37,628 bases of DNA from Lactifluus volemus (Eukaryota; Basidiomycota; Agaricomycetes; Russulales; Russulaceae): assembly GCA_022376515.1 (NCBI GenBank), contig WTXI01000336.1:1-37628 (forward strand), given 5' to 3'. Below are positions 10,889 to 22,320 of the stretch, piece by piece. Position 1 is the stretch's first letter, and each line of letters starts with the position of its first letter. The notes beneath the pieces were generated by a model. The model saw only the letters and a program-made list of their open reading frames with translations. It searched no databases and was not told the DNA's origin. The translations under genes were made by a program, and so were the position numbers.

Positions 10889-13322
10889 TGACCAGTAGCA
10901 AGGTCACTCTGTGCACCTGAACATGACGACCCATTATTCGATATTTTGGCAGAAGTGGATTTGAGACATAGAGCATCCTTCTTCCGCATGCTCATACCCT
11001 ACTAGCACACACAAAGAACTTTTCACCACATACCCATTTGCTTCGGCACCACCTCAACCCTTCTCCGGTTTCACCAACAGTGACCTTCGCTGTCCTGTCC
11101 TTCCATGATGATCAGGTATCTATGTCCCATTGGAACATTACTCAACTATCTTTTTATTACCAAGGTGGACAGGCATGTATGTTTGCGATGGGCTCAAATT
11201 TTTTTCCAAAAGAATACCCCGTGAACGCAGCGAAAACTGGTGGCGAGTAGTCAACCAGGTCCGGGCATACTTTCGTATCCCGATTTCATGTTTTCCGTGT
11301 TCTCATTACCTCGGGTTTATTGACCCTGTCTGTTGAAAAGCTCCTTGGGCCTCCGCGTCCGCATGGGCCCCGCAACTCTGATTCGTGAATCATCGACTGA
11401 TCGGTCTCAGCGAAGTGTTGTATGTTGATGAAGGCCTGCTCCCTATATCTCGGATCAGGTCTGCATTCTGGGTGATCTGGTTACGAATGGCCGGGTATGT
11501 CATTGATTGTGAATTACGAGTGGTTGAGGTTGCCCACGACGCTTTGACTGCATCTGAGTGATCCGACTCGGAGACCACGGCTTTCCGTGATCACCGGGAG
11601 CTGTGGGACCTCCAGTGGTGTTACCTGAGTTAGCCGAACAGGCATTCGGGCTATTAATTCTAGGAATCATTCCATGGCTTATTCCATGGTGTGATGGCTG
11701 CGCCAGGGAAGGATGAAGTTGTTACGTGCACGTGTCACGGTCTCCAGGCCAGCGACCATCGTAGCCAAGGCACCCACGGGACCGCCATCCACTGGCACGC
11801 ACGCTTCAATCATCCTATTTTTTCGCACCTTTCTTTCTGAGTCCGATTATCTGCCTACCTCCGACGTTCAAGTCACGTTATTATTTTTTAGCCCGCGATC
11901 CGTTAATGTTTTGCAAGCAAACTACCATGAACGTCACCTGCTGCACGTGACGCTCTTGACTATCGCTTTTAATTTTCAAATCCCAGCTCCCACCGCTATT
12001 TACAAACCACGCTTTCAATAGCGAGTAAAAGACATTGGAAGGAGAATCCGGGGGTTGTGGGACCTGCCCAGATGTCATAGTGCTAGTGGATAACAGTCGT
12101 CCTACCGACCTCATAGCCGCGGAGAGGGTCACCGAAGAGTTTTGGCAAGTTGCGGATTCAAGTTCATTCGACGACAGGATAAAGACGCCGACATGGATCA
12201 AAGGCGATCTAGTTGGCTGTGCCTAGTCGTACCATTGGTGGTTGTCGCTCCATTGCCTGAGCGGCAAGCTCGACCTTATCTTGTCCATTTGTCGCAATAA
12301 CCTTCATTGGCCGATTCATTCATTGACTCCGATACATGACATGAATATTGCATATAGGTACAAAACGGAGATCAAAGACTGGACTCCCGTCATAGGAAAA
12401 CCATCGCGAAGAAATATAGAGGGTCCTGGTGTGAAGGACGTTCAGGCTAGAGGTCGATTAGCTTCGCACTGCAAATACAACTGCGAGCGAATAAATATAC
12501 TACCCTGGGTAAACGAAACCGTCGATAATCATTGGGTGAGATGGTGCCAGCTGAGTTTGCTGCATTTAAGGAGCCCGCTCTCCGTCGTCCAGGCTAGTTC
12601 CTCAGAATGTCTACCAACGTCGGCCTTAAATTATGCCCTGGTGCGAGCGGATTATGTGGTAAGTGTTACACAAAAAATCCGCGACATTGAGAAGACATAC
12701 AGAGAACGATGTGAAGCAGGCTGGAAAGGCAATGGAGTATGTACAAGCGCCGACAGGGGTCGTAGGTTCAACGTTCAACCCGAGTCTGCTTCCAAATTTT
12801 GTGATGAGTCGATGTAAGGAAGAGAAGTAGGCCAATGCCGCGATACAGAACCTGAGAGACTTTCTTTTTTTTTTTTTCAAAGTCAGTATTTGTATTGTAC
12901 ATTGCCGTAAATAGGTGGAAGGCCTTCGGCGGTCCGAGCGGGCCACCCACTGTTGAAACACGAAAGCAACCTCAAGAAGACTGAGAAGGCGGTGACTTGA
13001 TACCGGATTTGTCAACTGAGAGACCATTAACATAACATTCCTCAACTTCACGTTAGATTGAGACCAAACTTGGGTGGTCTATGCACAACTTTGTTCTGAC
13101 AGCCTCGGCTCGATGCTTCGATTTGCAGTCTAACTCTCATTTTTCACAGCTCATATGGGGAACTCTGCTGTATTTAATGGGCTACCCCCGGGCTGGTCGT
13201 CCGAACCTCTTGCTTAAAACTTGGCCGTTACCGTTTGGTTACTTCCACCGCCCTATCCCACCTTGTCGTCCACAGGTTGCGGTGTCCTGGAGACTCTGTA
13301 CATTTACGCCTACGGTTTCCTC
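10889..13322. other. Gene-poor stretch
   Basis: About 2.4 kb without a recognised gene. The longest open frame (12242-12817, plus, up to 191 codons) starts at a non-ATG codon, shows no domain and may be chance or an old remnant. A T-rich run lies near 12865-12880. Nothing else is supported. Confidence 0.35.
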
Positions 13323-15261
13323 ATGTTCCATTTACCCGCTTCTAACCTCCTCGCCATTCTTCTTGCCACATCTATCCTCGCCCAGAACCACACTTCTGAA
13401 CAGTCCGAGGCTCAAATAGGCGGTGCGCCTTGTATCTTGTGTCCTTTTATACTCCTCGCTCACTTGACTACACGCGGGTGGCTTAGATCCCACCCTCGAG
13501 TGCACGCCGTATTTCTATCCTCCGTCTTCTCAGTACCTCCATACCCTTCCGCCGATATGGCAGCCTGCGACGATACTGGTGAATGATACTACAGCCATGG
13601 CGATATGGAATAATATCTCGGGGAGCATTCCGACGAACATTCAGCCAAAGGGGCAGTTGACTGGAAGCACCATTGGAGTGAACTACGATGGAGCACACGA
13701 TCCAGACTGCTGTGAGTAGTCTTCTCTCCATTTTCCAGTGCATTTCAGATAGCCGGGGATCGCGAGACTCGAACCGTGTTGTGTTGTGTTTGTGTGTAAG
13801 CGTTTCCAAGGGACATACGGATGTACGTAGCTTCAGCTCACCAACCGCGTGGTCCCGCGCAGAACCCCGAGACGACCTTCTCTTCCCCGGTGATGTGTCA
13901 TCTGCGCCAAGTATAGAAAACTTGAAGCTCACGATTTCTGCTTCGCACATAGGGTGGACAATGACTAAATGCACGACGCCGAAGATCACGGGGCTATCCG
14001 CTGACGTGTCGAGCGTACCAGAGCCCCAGACGATGGGTTACGGGTTCGACGACGGCCCGAATTGCTCCCACAATGCGTTCTATGACTATCTCGCGAGCGT
14101 GAACCAAAAGGCGACAATGTACTATATTGGGAGTAACGTGATGGATTGGCCACTGGAGGCGCAACGCGCGCTCGCGGATGGCCACGAGATTTGCGCGCGT
14201 GAGTGCTACTCTCTGGAAATCAAGGAACTGATTGTTGTTGATGCGCGACCGTCAGACACTTGGTCACATCGCTATAGTGAGATTTTCTAGTTTTTAGCTG
14301 CCATTATGAAATCTGTTGCTGATGTCTCTTGGTAGTGACTGCATTTTCGAGCCAAGACGCCTTTGCAGAATTGTGGTACTCCGTAAGCGCCCGGCTATTT
14401 CTGCGAAGGGTGCCAGTTATCCTGATACGCTTTTTTCCTTCCTAGATGCAAGCTATCAAGCTCGTCACGGGTGTCACCCCGACCTGTTGGCGCCCTCCCT
14501 ATGGAGACGTCGATGTATGCTTCTTGATTCCTCGCCTCCCTTTGGAAAACTGTGATACCGACATCTTTTTTCTGGGTGTAGGACCGCATTCGAGCGATTG
14601 CCCATGCGCTTGGTCTGCAGACAATCATATGGGAGTATGACTCAAACGATTGGCGCGTTGGTTCGAACAACGTTACCACCACTACCGTTGATGCATCCTA
14701 TAACGCATTCATGAACGACCAGGCCACGGGCGCATTCAACACCATTGGGGCTATCTTGCTCACACATGAGCTAAACAATTATACAATGCAGGAGGCAATT
14801 AAATTTTATCCTCAGCTTAAATCGACGTTCCGTGTGCGTCATTTGGTTTGTCGCCACAGCTCAGATTCTGAGTCTCGTTTCTTCTTATCTCTAGAATATT
14901 GTCCCTGTTGGGGTCGCGCTCAATAAGACGCAACCCTACCAGGAGACGGGCCATAGCCTCCCGACGTTCGAACAATGTAAGTTTTGTACAACATGTTGAC
15001 AAAAGACTTTTCAGCCAAGAGAGGTTCATCATAACTTGCTCTTCCTTAACAGATACAGCTGGCCAAACAACGATTACTAGCAACAGTTCGGTTCCTGGGA
15101 CAGGCACCGCCTCCAGCTCAGGCATCTCTTCCCCCAGTTCGAGCTCTCGCACAGTTTCAGGAAAGGTCAAGTCGTCTGCACCCACCACTGCAGTGTCGAA
15201 CGGTTCCATGTGGACGCTGCTCTCCGCGACGATGACGCTCCTCGCCGGCCTGGCATTATGA
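13323..15261 (+). CDS. CDA: Chitin deacetylase, GPI-anchored (polysaccharide deacetylase, CE4)
   Basis: Nine exons (13323-13422, 13487-13711, 13953-14198, 14256-14276, 14336-14382, 14446-14514, 14582-14833, 14895-14976, 15053-15261) give 416 residues. The enzyme removes acetyl groups from cell-wall chitin to make chitosan. A signal peptide occupies about residues 1-20. CE4 motifs are in order: GFDDGP with the catalytic/metal Asp pair (141-142), metal His pair HTWSH (191-195), RPPYGD (229-234), YDSNDW (255-260) and LLTHEL with His 298. The tail is Ser/Thr-rich and ends in a hydrophobic segment after SNGSMW, as in GPI-anchored family members. Exon 4 is only 21 nt and codes the His-pair motif; intron 2 is long (241 nt). 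No catalytic residue is missing. Confidence 0.95.
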
Positions 15262-16301
15262 CAACCATATCGTACCCTCTGGATGTCTCCCGGGCTGCGA
15301 CCTTTTTTTCTTCTATTAGACGCTTTGCTCTCATAATCTTGCAACGCTTTTATCAATTGGTTCAGCGCAGCGCACCATCCATGGTTGATACCTGCTTTCC
15401 CTATGTTTCTTGGGCGGGATGGCCGCCGATGTTCGGCCCTCTTTCTTCAATTTCGTACCATTGTTTAGCCATAAGCTGTCAGATTTATACGTCGATCACA
15501 TACCTGACTACTTTCCTTGGCTTTAGTTTTTACTTTTACAGAGAGCAGAGGACTCTTTCATAGGTGTTGAGTTGACGTACGGAGTGGCCCCATTGAAGCC
15601 ATGATTACGTCGCGACGTTGTATCGTGGCTTGTAGAATTGAGACCACCCCCGCGGCGCGGATCTCCAAGTATTATGGGGACTTTGCGAATAAATGGTTTC
15701 GGTAGGGTGAGGGTCCGCGGCAGTCCGTTGATAACCTCCGGCATTTGCCGACTCGATGTGCCATTCCAATGTACTGTATATGCGTTGGGCACACAAATGA
15801 GAAGAAACAGAAACTCACGAAAGCCCGCAACTACACTCAAGTTTTCGAGTTACATGAGGAACGACTGATTGCAAGTTGATATGGTACGAATCGGTGGCTC
15901 TGTGATGACGATCTATTGTACTGTTGGCAAGTGTCAACAGCTGTCTCTTGTCCACGTATCGAGAGTTCGGGGCTAGTATGTCTATGTCTGGACCTGACTG
16001 AGTATTCGCCACAAGTTCTGGCGGGTCTTAAGATAATCGACTCCGAGTCCGCAAGCCGCATTATATTGACCTACATTTACCCATTGCCTCTGTTACAACG
16101 GTCTGAACTGTGACATCAAGCAAGCACATCTGGCTAAGAAGTACCTGTAACAGAGTTGAAGTGGTGCAGAAAACTTTGGTGTGGAACGAATAGGTATGTG
16201 AAAAGATGTTTGTGGGTACCAGCAGGGGTATGAATAGATGGGAAAACACATACTGGACACTCGCGACCGCGCTCCTCACGCTCCCTAGTTCCCATCCTCG
16301 T
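15262..16301. other. Spacer between chitin deacetylase and F-box gene A
   Basis: Convergent spacer of about 1 kb that holds the 3' ends of the deacetylase and F-box A transcripts. Short minus-strand frames at 15523-15840 and 15837-16061 start at non-ATG codons or lack recognisable domains. No other feature is seen. Confidence 0.4.
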
Positions 16302-17848
16302 CTACCCAAATACCAAAGAATCGACTGTCGTCAGATTAACAGGATGGCCTACTGCCTGTCGTTCATCTATGAACGCAGTAAAAGCGTTCCGGGTATCGCT
16401 CCCTCCAGAATATCCAAGCTCCTTCAGATTGGGAAGGAGGTCCAGTGGCAATTCTCCGTCGTCAGATTGTAGAGAACGAGATATTTTTCCGACAAGCTCG
16501 TCTTGCACATGAAGAATCTTCGTATTAGTAAACGGTCTAAGAAGTTCGCGCCACTGTGTTCGGTCGACATCGTTGTGCCATTCTGAGGATTGACTATGCT
16601 TCTTGTACACAAGGGTGACTTCCTCCACAACGGAAAGTGCGGGTGAAAATGTACCGAGAATTTGCGCTGCTGACGCTACCTGCCAGTCAAGGTGTCTGCA
16701 TAAGATCTGTAATTGCAAGGGGGGAGACTTCCTCCTAGGGTCCGCCATGAAATGAACGGAAGTGTAGTCGAAAGTGAGCTTGACGCTGCTAAACTTGATG
16801 TTCTCAGATGTTTGCATGAACTGCAAGAGGCGCGGAACAGTAAAAGAGAGCTGATTGGAAAGGTCGACACGAAGCTTGGTGAGGGAAGGAGCACTGATCC
16901 GAGAAACAAGACTCTCCAAATATGCGCTTGTACCTTGAAACCGAAACCAGCGAAGGTTAGAAAGTGTGACTCGGGTCATGTTCGGGGTATTGAGCTCAAC
17001 ATCACGTTTGGGGAACGGGGAACGAAATCCAATCGTGAGTTTCTTCAGCTGGGGCATAAGTGGTAGCCGGGTAAGCAAATAACTCGGGGGAAAATAGGCG
17101 GATGGCGGGATATCTGTAAGCTGGAGAGTGAGGAGGCCAGCAGTAGTTGCGAGTAAGGGTGATCGAATGGGAATGGAAGCTGTCCACAATACGAGGTGAC
17201 GTAGATTGGGTGCTTGAAACGTTATAGGCAAGACCACGTCAGTCCGAGAATTGATATGCATGCGTTCCAGAATTGAGAATTGGCCATCCATAGCCATGAC
17301 GAGCTTCCTCAAGTTGATGGTTGGCATCCAAATGAAAATATTTTGTACGCGATCACGGTGCTGTGAGAGTGCGAGAAGTATACCCGATTCATCTTCAGCA
17401 GTTATCTCGCGATTGATGTGGTGATAGTGGATGGTGAGAGGCAGGGGGGGTGAATGTGCCAGCATGTCTGCTATGGGTACACCTTTGGTGCAGAATAGAT
17501 GAAGGTCGAGCCGGGATGGTGATCCAAGAATGAGGTTTCGCCACAGTCGACAAACGTGTACCAGTTTGTACCACCAACGTTGGCGGTGCCATTCCATAGT
17601 CAATTCGCCACATCCATCTTCATATTCGTCTGGGTCTGCCAGCCGATAGAGATCAAATATATTGAGGAGCACGTCACCATTGAGAGTATAGATGGGTGAG
17701 TGTCTGTTATTAGTAGGTTCTATTGATTTTGAGTTGGTGAGCGGGTCGCGGCTACCGTGACAAAGTATTGGGACTCACCACTTGCGAAATTTTGGCCCAG
17801 CCCTCCAACAAGAGCGAGAGAATTGGTGGTAGGGAGATGGTTGGACAT
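16302..17848 (-). CDS. F-box/leucine-rich-like protein A
   Basis: Two exons (17848-17779 and 17719-16302) encode 495 residues. F-box proteins are substrate receptors of SCF ubiquitin ligases; the Skp1-binding part here is LNGDVLLNIFDLYRL followed by WWYKLVHVCRLWRNLIL. The remainder is an irregular leucine-rich region with the family's blocks MLAHSPPLPLTIHYH, SGILLALSQHRDRV, TFQAPNLRHLVLW, YFPPSYLLTRLPLMPQL, ISAPSLTKL, VDRTQWRELLRPF and NLKELGYSGGSD. The large exon has no in-frame ATG ahead of the F-box, so I chose ATG 17848: it splices (AGT G|AA) through a 59-nt GTGAGT intron into the F-box frame. Substrates cannot be inferred. Confidence 0.86.
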
Positions 17849-18529
17849 ATCAGAAAGGTGAGCGACAATAGGGGTGCGATTGAAGAGTCATGGTGTTATT
17901 TATCACAACCCATGTCAGCAAGCATGTCAGTGCCACTGACGGTGCCTTGGTGGCGATGACAGGTGCTGGCTCTAGCCAGGATAGGACGAACGCAGGTCCA
18001 ATACTCCCCATCCCTCAAAGCTTCAAACGCAGCACACCACGGAGTCTCCCATGATTAATGCCAGTTCTGTACTTCCAGATGACACTTTTGCCAGTGGAGA
18101 CTCCGAGTTACTCACTCCATGGCTCTTCAAGTTCAAGTTAGCAGGTGATCACTTGAAAGGGAAGCGAAATCCAGACCCAGTTTGAGTCAGCAGTAGTAAC
18201 ACGAAAAGCTGACTCGAGCTACTAGATGTGATTCGTCATAGGTAGAGCTTTTGTCAGCCGCTGCGGCTGTCACGAACATTGACTCGGATGTGATTGCCCG
18301 GGCCGGGGCACCGCGAGTGGCTGACACAGGAATAAAACTCAAAAGGCATGAATGCGTGGTATAAATTTCAACGTACGCAAACATATGCACCATTACATCC
18401 CGGAACCACTGAAGTTCATGCAAATCCGTGTGTTAGTTTACTAGGAAACTGATAACAGGCTCAATTGCATGAAGACACGTTTTCAACGGGTCAGTCACCA
18501 CGACGATACTAGAGTAGTGTTGAAACCGG
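17849..18529. other. Spacer upstream of F-box gene A
   Basis: The promoter of F-box A should lie at the left end. No coding or RNA feature is recognised in the rest. Confidence 0.35.
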
Positions 18530-18770
18530 CCGAGGGTAAATACACTGGACGTCTGCTGGCGGAGAAAGGTGCAGATGCCCCTGTCAGAGTCGTTGGAGAA
18601 GTAACTGGCAGGAGGTGGTGTGGGCACAGAGATGGTGAGTGGAACAGGACTCTCGCAACAGGCTGCGGCACATGTACGCGACGTCCCGCCTTGTAGACCG
18701 CTCTGCAAGGTGCTGAATTTCACCTTCACGCGATCGAGTTGAATATCGAAGGGCAGGGACGGGGTTGGAA
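18530..18770 (-). pseudogene. Fragment of the LCHN-like gene (exons 3-4 with the intron)
   Basis: Read on the minus strand, this segment aligns with 7505-7705 of the intact LCHN-like gene. IQLD then EFSSLPSGL corresponds here to IQLD and KFSTLQSGL. The intron stretch reading CRSFLREFCAPYFSVPT corresponds to CRSLLRESCSTHH and similar DNA, and SYFSNDCHRGVCIFRRRQTS corresponds to SYFSNDSDRGICTFLRQQTS. Because intron sequence is included, the copy came from DNA, not from mRNA. No start, no flanking exons and an altered frame mean it cannot make the protein. Confidence 0.75.
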
Positions 18771-18861
18771 ATGGGATATCGATACCGATCAATGGCTTGG
18801 AGATCCCATCGAAGACGTACAGTACTGTAACGGTGCAAGGTGGCACAGATGCGGTGCATGA

Positions 18862-18902
18862 AATCTTCCCGGAACATTTCAAGCACCGAATCTGCGTCAT
18901 AT
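18862..18902 (+). pseudogene. Short F-box-family fragment
   Basis: The plus strand reads PGTFQAPNLRH, the family's conserved mid-protein block, on the opposite strand to the neighbouring F-box genes and to the adjacent LCHN fragment. Only about 35 bp are clearly alike, so this is a small remnant. Confidence 0.5.
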
Positions 18903-20064
18903 TGCGGAAATTGACAACCCTTTATCGACCTGGTCGTTCCAATTGAAGGACGAGCTTCTGCAAACCCGATTTCGGAAGTTTGGCATCCAAAGGATAGATA
19001 CAAAACTGGACAACCAACGTTCAAGTTATGGGTACGCTCAGAAACACATCCGAGCCGTCGTTGAGCGTGTGGACCTGTAAATAGAATGAAGGCGAGGGTT
19101 GTGGGTGAAAGTGCAATCAAAGCCCGTGAGAGGCTCGGCCTTTGGCGCTTGCCGGGCGCTTTCCAAAATTTGGTCAGTTGCCGAACGGAACGTGATGTGA
19201 TTGACCTGGTTTCGTCCGATCATCGTCATCGAATCCAAGTCTAACAATCTGAATTTCTGAAAGTCAGTTTTTCACACCCTGAATGAGGTACACATCCAAC
19301 TGGCACAGCACCAATGCGGCACCATGCCAGTATGACCCAGATGTCTCTCGTTCCAAACGGTCTCTCCTTTTCTGAATACTTGTTCAGCGACAATCTACTA
19401 CTAGTAGTTGTAGGCGTCTCCTCTTAGACTCCCTTCTCACTTCTCACGTGCCACGTATCAGTTACCGACGTTCCTGCTCCCCAGGCTGTCCTCTGCGTGT
19501 GCCTTCCGATCTACAGCAAGTCCTCCAAAACTGCTAAGGTGCCCCATTGGCAGCAGACAACCTAATTGCAAATTCTAGCACTGTTTTCCGAGACTAGTAG
19601 TAGCCAATGTTGTCGCCTGGACCGGTACCTCTACAGCGCAGCGAATCTGGATTTAACTTGAAGGATGCTGGACTTCATATCGCGTAAGATTGTTTGCAGC
19701 AGATGGTAACGCCATAGCAATTACATTGTACTCATACAAACTGTAACATACATCAGCCGTGGTGTAAGATATTATCATACCTCGAATGCTACAGCTTTCA
19801 CGATGAATGAAGAGTTGGCGCGAGATATGGTAAACAAGTGAAGCGGGAGAACAAAGGTAGCGAGGGCGACGAAACCAGACAAACAAAGGGGAAGTGGAAG
19901 TGGAAAGTAAGAATTTAAAATATACTGGGCGGAGGTGACAATCCTTGAATGAGAACTGGGTTAATTGTGGGTGCCGGAGAAACGGACAAAGACATACTAT
20001 ATTCCACAATGCTCTGTCTGTAGGTCTAACAGACCGAAGACATATTCCCCGACTAGTAGCTCCA
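18903..20064. other. Spacer downstream of F-box gene B
   Basis: About 1.1 kb, including the 3' flank of F-box B. Open frames overlap on both strands but none has a recognisable domain. No RNA or repeat feature is supported. Confidence 0.35.
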
Positions 20065-21528
20065 TCAAGGAGGCAATGACAGGCGCACAGGGTGGCCTGC
20101 GGCCTGTCGTTCGTTGATGAATGGCACAAATGAGTCATCGACATCGCTTCCAGAGTAACTGAGCTCTTCCAGGTTAGGCAACAACACCAGAGGCGGTTCT
20201 CCAACCTCCGAACGTAGAGAACGAGAGACTGTCCAGACGAGTTCATTGTTCACGTGAAGTGTCTTCACACCGTTGAACAGCCCGAGAAGTTCGCGTGATC
20301 GGTCGACGTGGATCCGTCCTGACGATAGATCGTGACCCGTTTGGTTAAGAGTGAGTCTCTCTACGACAGAGAGTACTGGCGAAAGGGCACTGAGGATCCG
20401 CACCGCGAACGCTACCTGTGAATCAAAGAGTCTGCACATGATACGCAAGTTCAAGGGGCGTTTCCACCGTCTTCTATGTGAGTCCGCTATTAAATCAACG
20501 AAATTTCCTCCATTGAAAGAGAGCTCGAAAGTGTTGAATACGAGGTTCTCTGATGCCTGTATCAACTGAAGGAGGTGCGGTATAGGGTGTATGTGTTCAT
20601 TGAAAAATCGAACATCGAGGGTGGTGAGGACGGGGGCGTTGATCCGAGAAAAGAAGCATTCCAAGTAAGCGCTTCCACCTAGGAATGAAAAGATACGAAG
20701 GTTTGGAAGGGTCACGTGCGGAACTTGAGCGACGAGGGTAGCGTGGCTGGGACGAGGGGAGTCGAATCCAATCCCGAGGGTCTGAAGCTGTGGGATTAAC
20801 GAAAGCCGTGTGAGGATATAACTCGGGGGAAAGTAGGAGAAGTGCGGGATACCCCCAAGCCAGAGATCGACAAGGCCCGCTGGCCTATTAATCGTGAGTA
20901 TGGGAGGATCTATCGAAAACGTAACGTGTCCGAGATGGATGTGGCGTAGATTTGGTGCTTGAAATGTTGTTGGAATTATCCAAATTGTATCATATTCGCT
21001 CTGAGACTCGATATACAGGTGTTCCAGGACTGGGAATCGCTCCATGGTCGTGATGAACCGCTCGAAACCCCGGGCTGGAATTTCAAGTGCAATACGACGC
21101 ACACGATCACGGTGGCCCGGGGAGATCGCGAGCAGTGCACCCTCTTCGTCTTCTGTAGTCACCTCGCGATCGCCGTCCTGGTAAAAGATGATGAGTGGCA
21201 GGGGTGGTGAATGTGCCAACATGTCTGCTACGGGCACACCATAAGTGCAGACAAGGTGCAGATCCAGTATAGATGATGACCCAAGAATAACACGCCGCCA
21301 TTGTTGGGAAACATGGGCCAGTTTGTACCACCAACGTTGGCGGTCCCACCTGCGGATGAATAAGGCATCCCCACATTCGTCTTCATCGTCAAGTCCAAGG
21401 TGGAGTCGATAAAGATAGATTATATTTAGAAGGACGTCGTCGTTGAGAGCACTACTAGGGATACGTGACTCTAATCTCTTGCTAGTGAATTTGAGTAGAT
21501 CGGGATTTGGTGCACGGAATAGGGACAT
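20065..21528 (-). CDS. F-box/leucine-rich-like protein B
   Basis: A single open frame of 487 residues starts at ATG 21528. The F-box is LNDDVLLNIIYLYRL followed by WWYKLAHVSQQWRRVIL. Family blocks follow: ADMLAHSPPLPLIIFYQ, TFQAPNLRHIHLG, YFPPSYILTRLSLIPQL, AYLECFFSRINAPVL, ILSALSPVLSVVERLTL and LLPNLEELSYSGSD. Unlike A, C and D it needs no 5' intron. The sequence just upstream resembles the donor region of A's intron but has GGGAGT in place of GTGAGT, so the ATG used here lies in what is intron in A. It is the most diverged intact member and probably an SCF substrate receptor. Confidence 0.85.
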   Translation of the reverse strand: MSLFRAPNPDLLKFTSKRLESRIPSSALNDDVLLNIIYLYRLHLGLDDEDECGDALFIRRWDRQRWWYKLAHVSQQWRRVILGSSSILDLHLVCTYGVPVADMLAHSPPLPLIIFYQDGDREVTTEDEEGALLAISPGHRDRVRRIALEIPARGFERFITTMERFPVLEHLYIESQSEYDTIWIIPTTFQAPNLRHIHLGHVTFSIDPPILTINRPAGLVDLWLGGIPHFSYFPPSYILTRLSLIPQLQTLGIGFDSPRPSHATLVAQVPHVTLPNLRIFSFLGGSAYLECFFSRINAPVLTTLDVRFFNEHIHPIPHLLQLIQASENLVFNTFELSFNGGNFVDLIADSHRRRWKRPLNLRIMCRLFDSQVAFAVRILSALSPVLSVVERLTLNQTGHDLSSGRIHVDRSRELLGLFNGVKTLHVNNELVWTVSRSLRSEVGEPPLVLLPNLEELSYSGSDVDDSFVPFINERQAAGHPVRLSLPP

Positions 21529-22320
21529 AGAGCTTTGGGACTCCCGACTTCACAACCTCGGCAGCGATTCTTGATAGGGCGCAGACGACTAACTTGGTAG
21601 TAGTGAGCAAGTAATCTTGTGAACTTGGACGAGCGGAGAAGGGCAGTGACGGCAAGGTTGAAGCTGAAGACTGATCCGGGAGGACCTCCGAGTCATCGTT
21701 GAGCGTCTATCTTCGGACCTTGAAGTGTCTTGCCAGACCGCCAGTGGCATTGCCAGAACATGTCACGGTGTAATTAGAACATCAAAAATAATACACCGTC
21801 GATCGACGACTAGTTGTCTGCACCGTGGACTCAGACAACTAGACATCGTAGAAACGAGAGACATCACGTTTGACCCTGCATTTGCGCTATCCATGCGGAA
21901 GTGGTAGTGGTATAACAAGGATGTCCGGGCCGGGCCGGAACCCACGGTCGTTTCCTGCCTGGCTGCTCCGAGTCGAGCAGTCAATCCTTCAAGATGGATG
22001 GATCCAAAGGGTAGACACGATGACTCTGGAAAAAACTGTGAATCAGAACGTATTTGTTGTCCCGGCCATTCAAGTAGTTCCGAAGCATGTTGGCGGCTGA
22101 AAGAACCCCTGCGGAGGAGGTCCCTCTCCACAAGGGTATCGACCTATGATCCTTCGTGCCCAGTTCTAGACCTGTTTGTGGGATAATTTATTTACAGAGC
22201 TCACGATGAGACATCTCGAGAAAATACCTGTTTTTTATGTACAGGTTAATGGATTAATACATCATTCCTATGAGCTTGCTGATATTCCTCACAAACGACG
22301 ACCATCACTCACAAGCCACT
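21529..22320. other. Spacer between F-box gene B and NSE3
   Basis: Holds the F-box B promoter and the NSE3 3' flank. A 122-codon minus frame (21763-22131) has no recognised domain. Nothing else is seen. Confidence 0.35.

Noticed and set aside
12242..12817. 191-codon plus-strand open frame
   Set aside because: It opens at a non-ATG codon, has no recognised domain and no splice-consistent extension.
13755..13785. T-arm-like word GACTCGAACC suggesting a minus-strand tRNA inside the long intron of the chitin deacetylase gene
   Set aside because: The bases that should pair as the T stem do not match, and no anticodon arm or D arm follows.
16302..17672. GTG start for F-box A inside the F-box
   Set aside because: It would truncate the F-box; an upstream ATG exon with a good intron restores the full domain.
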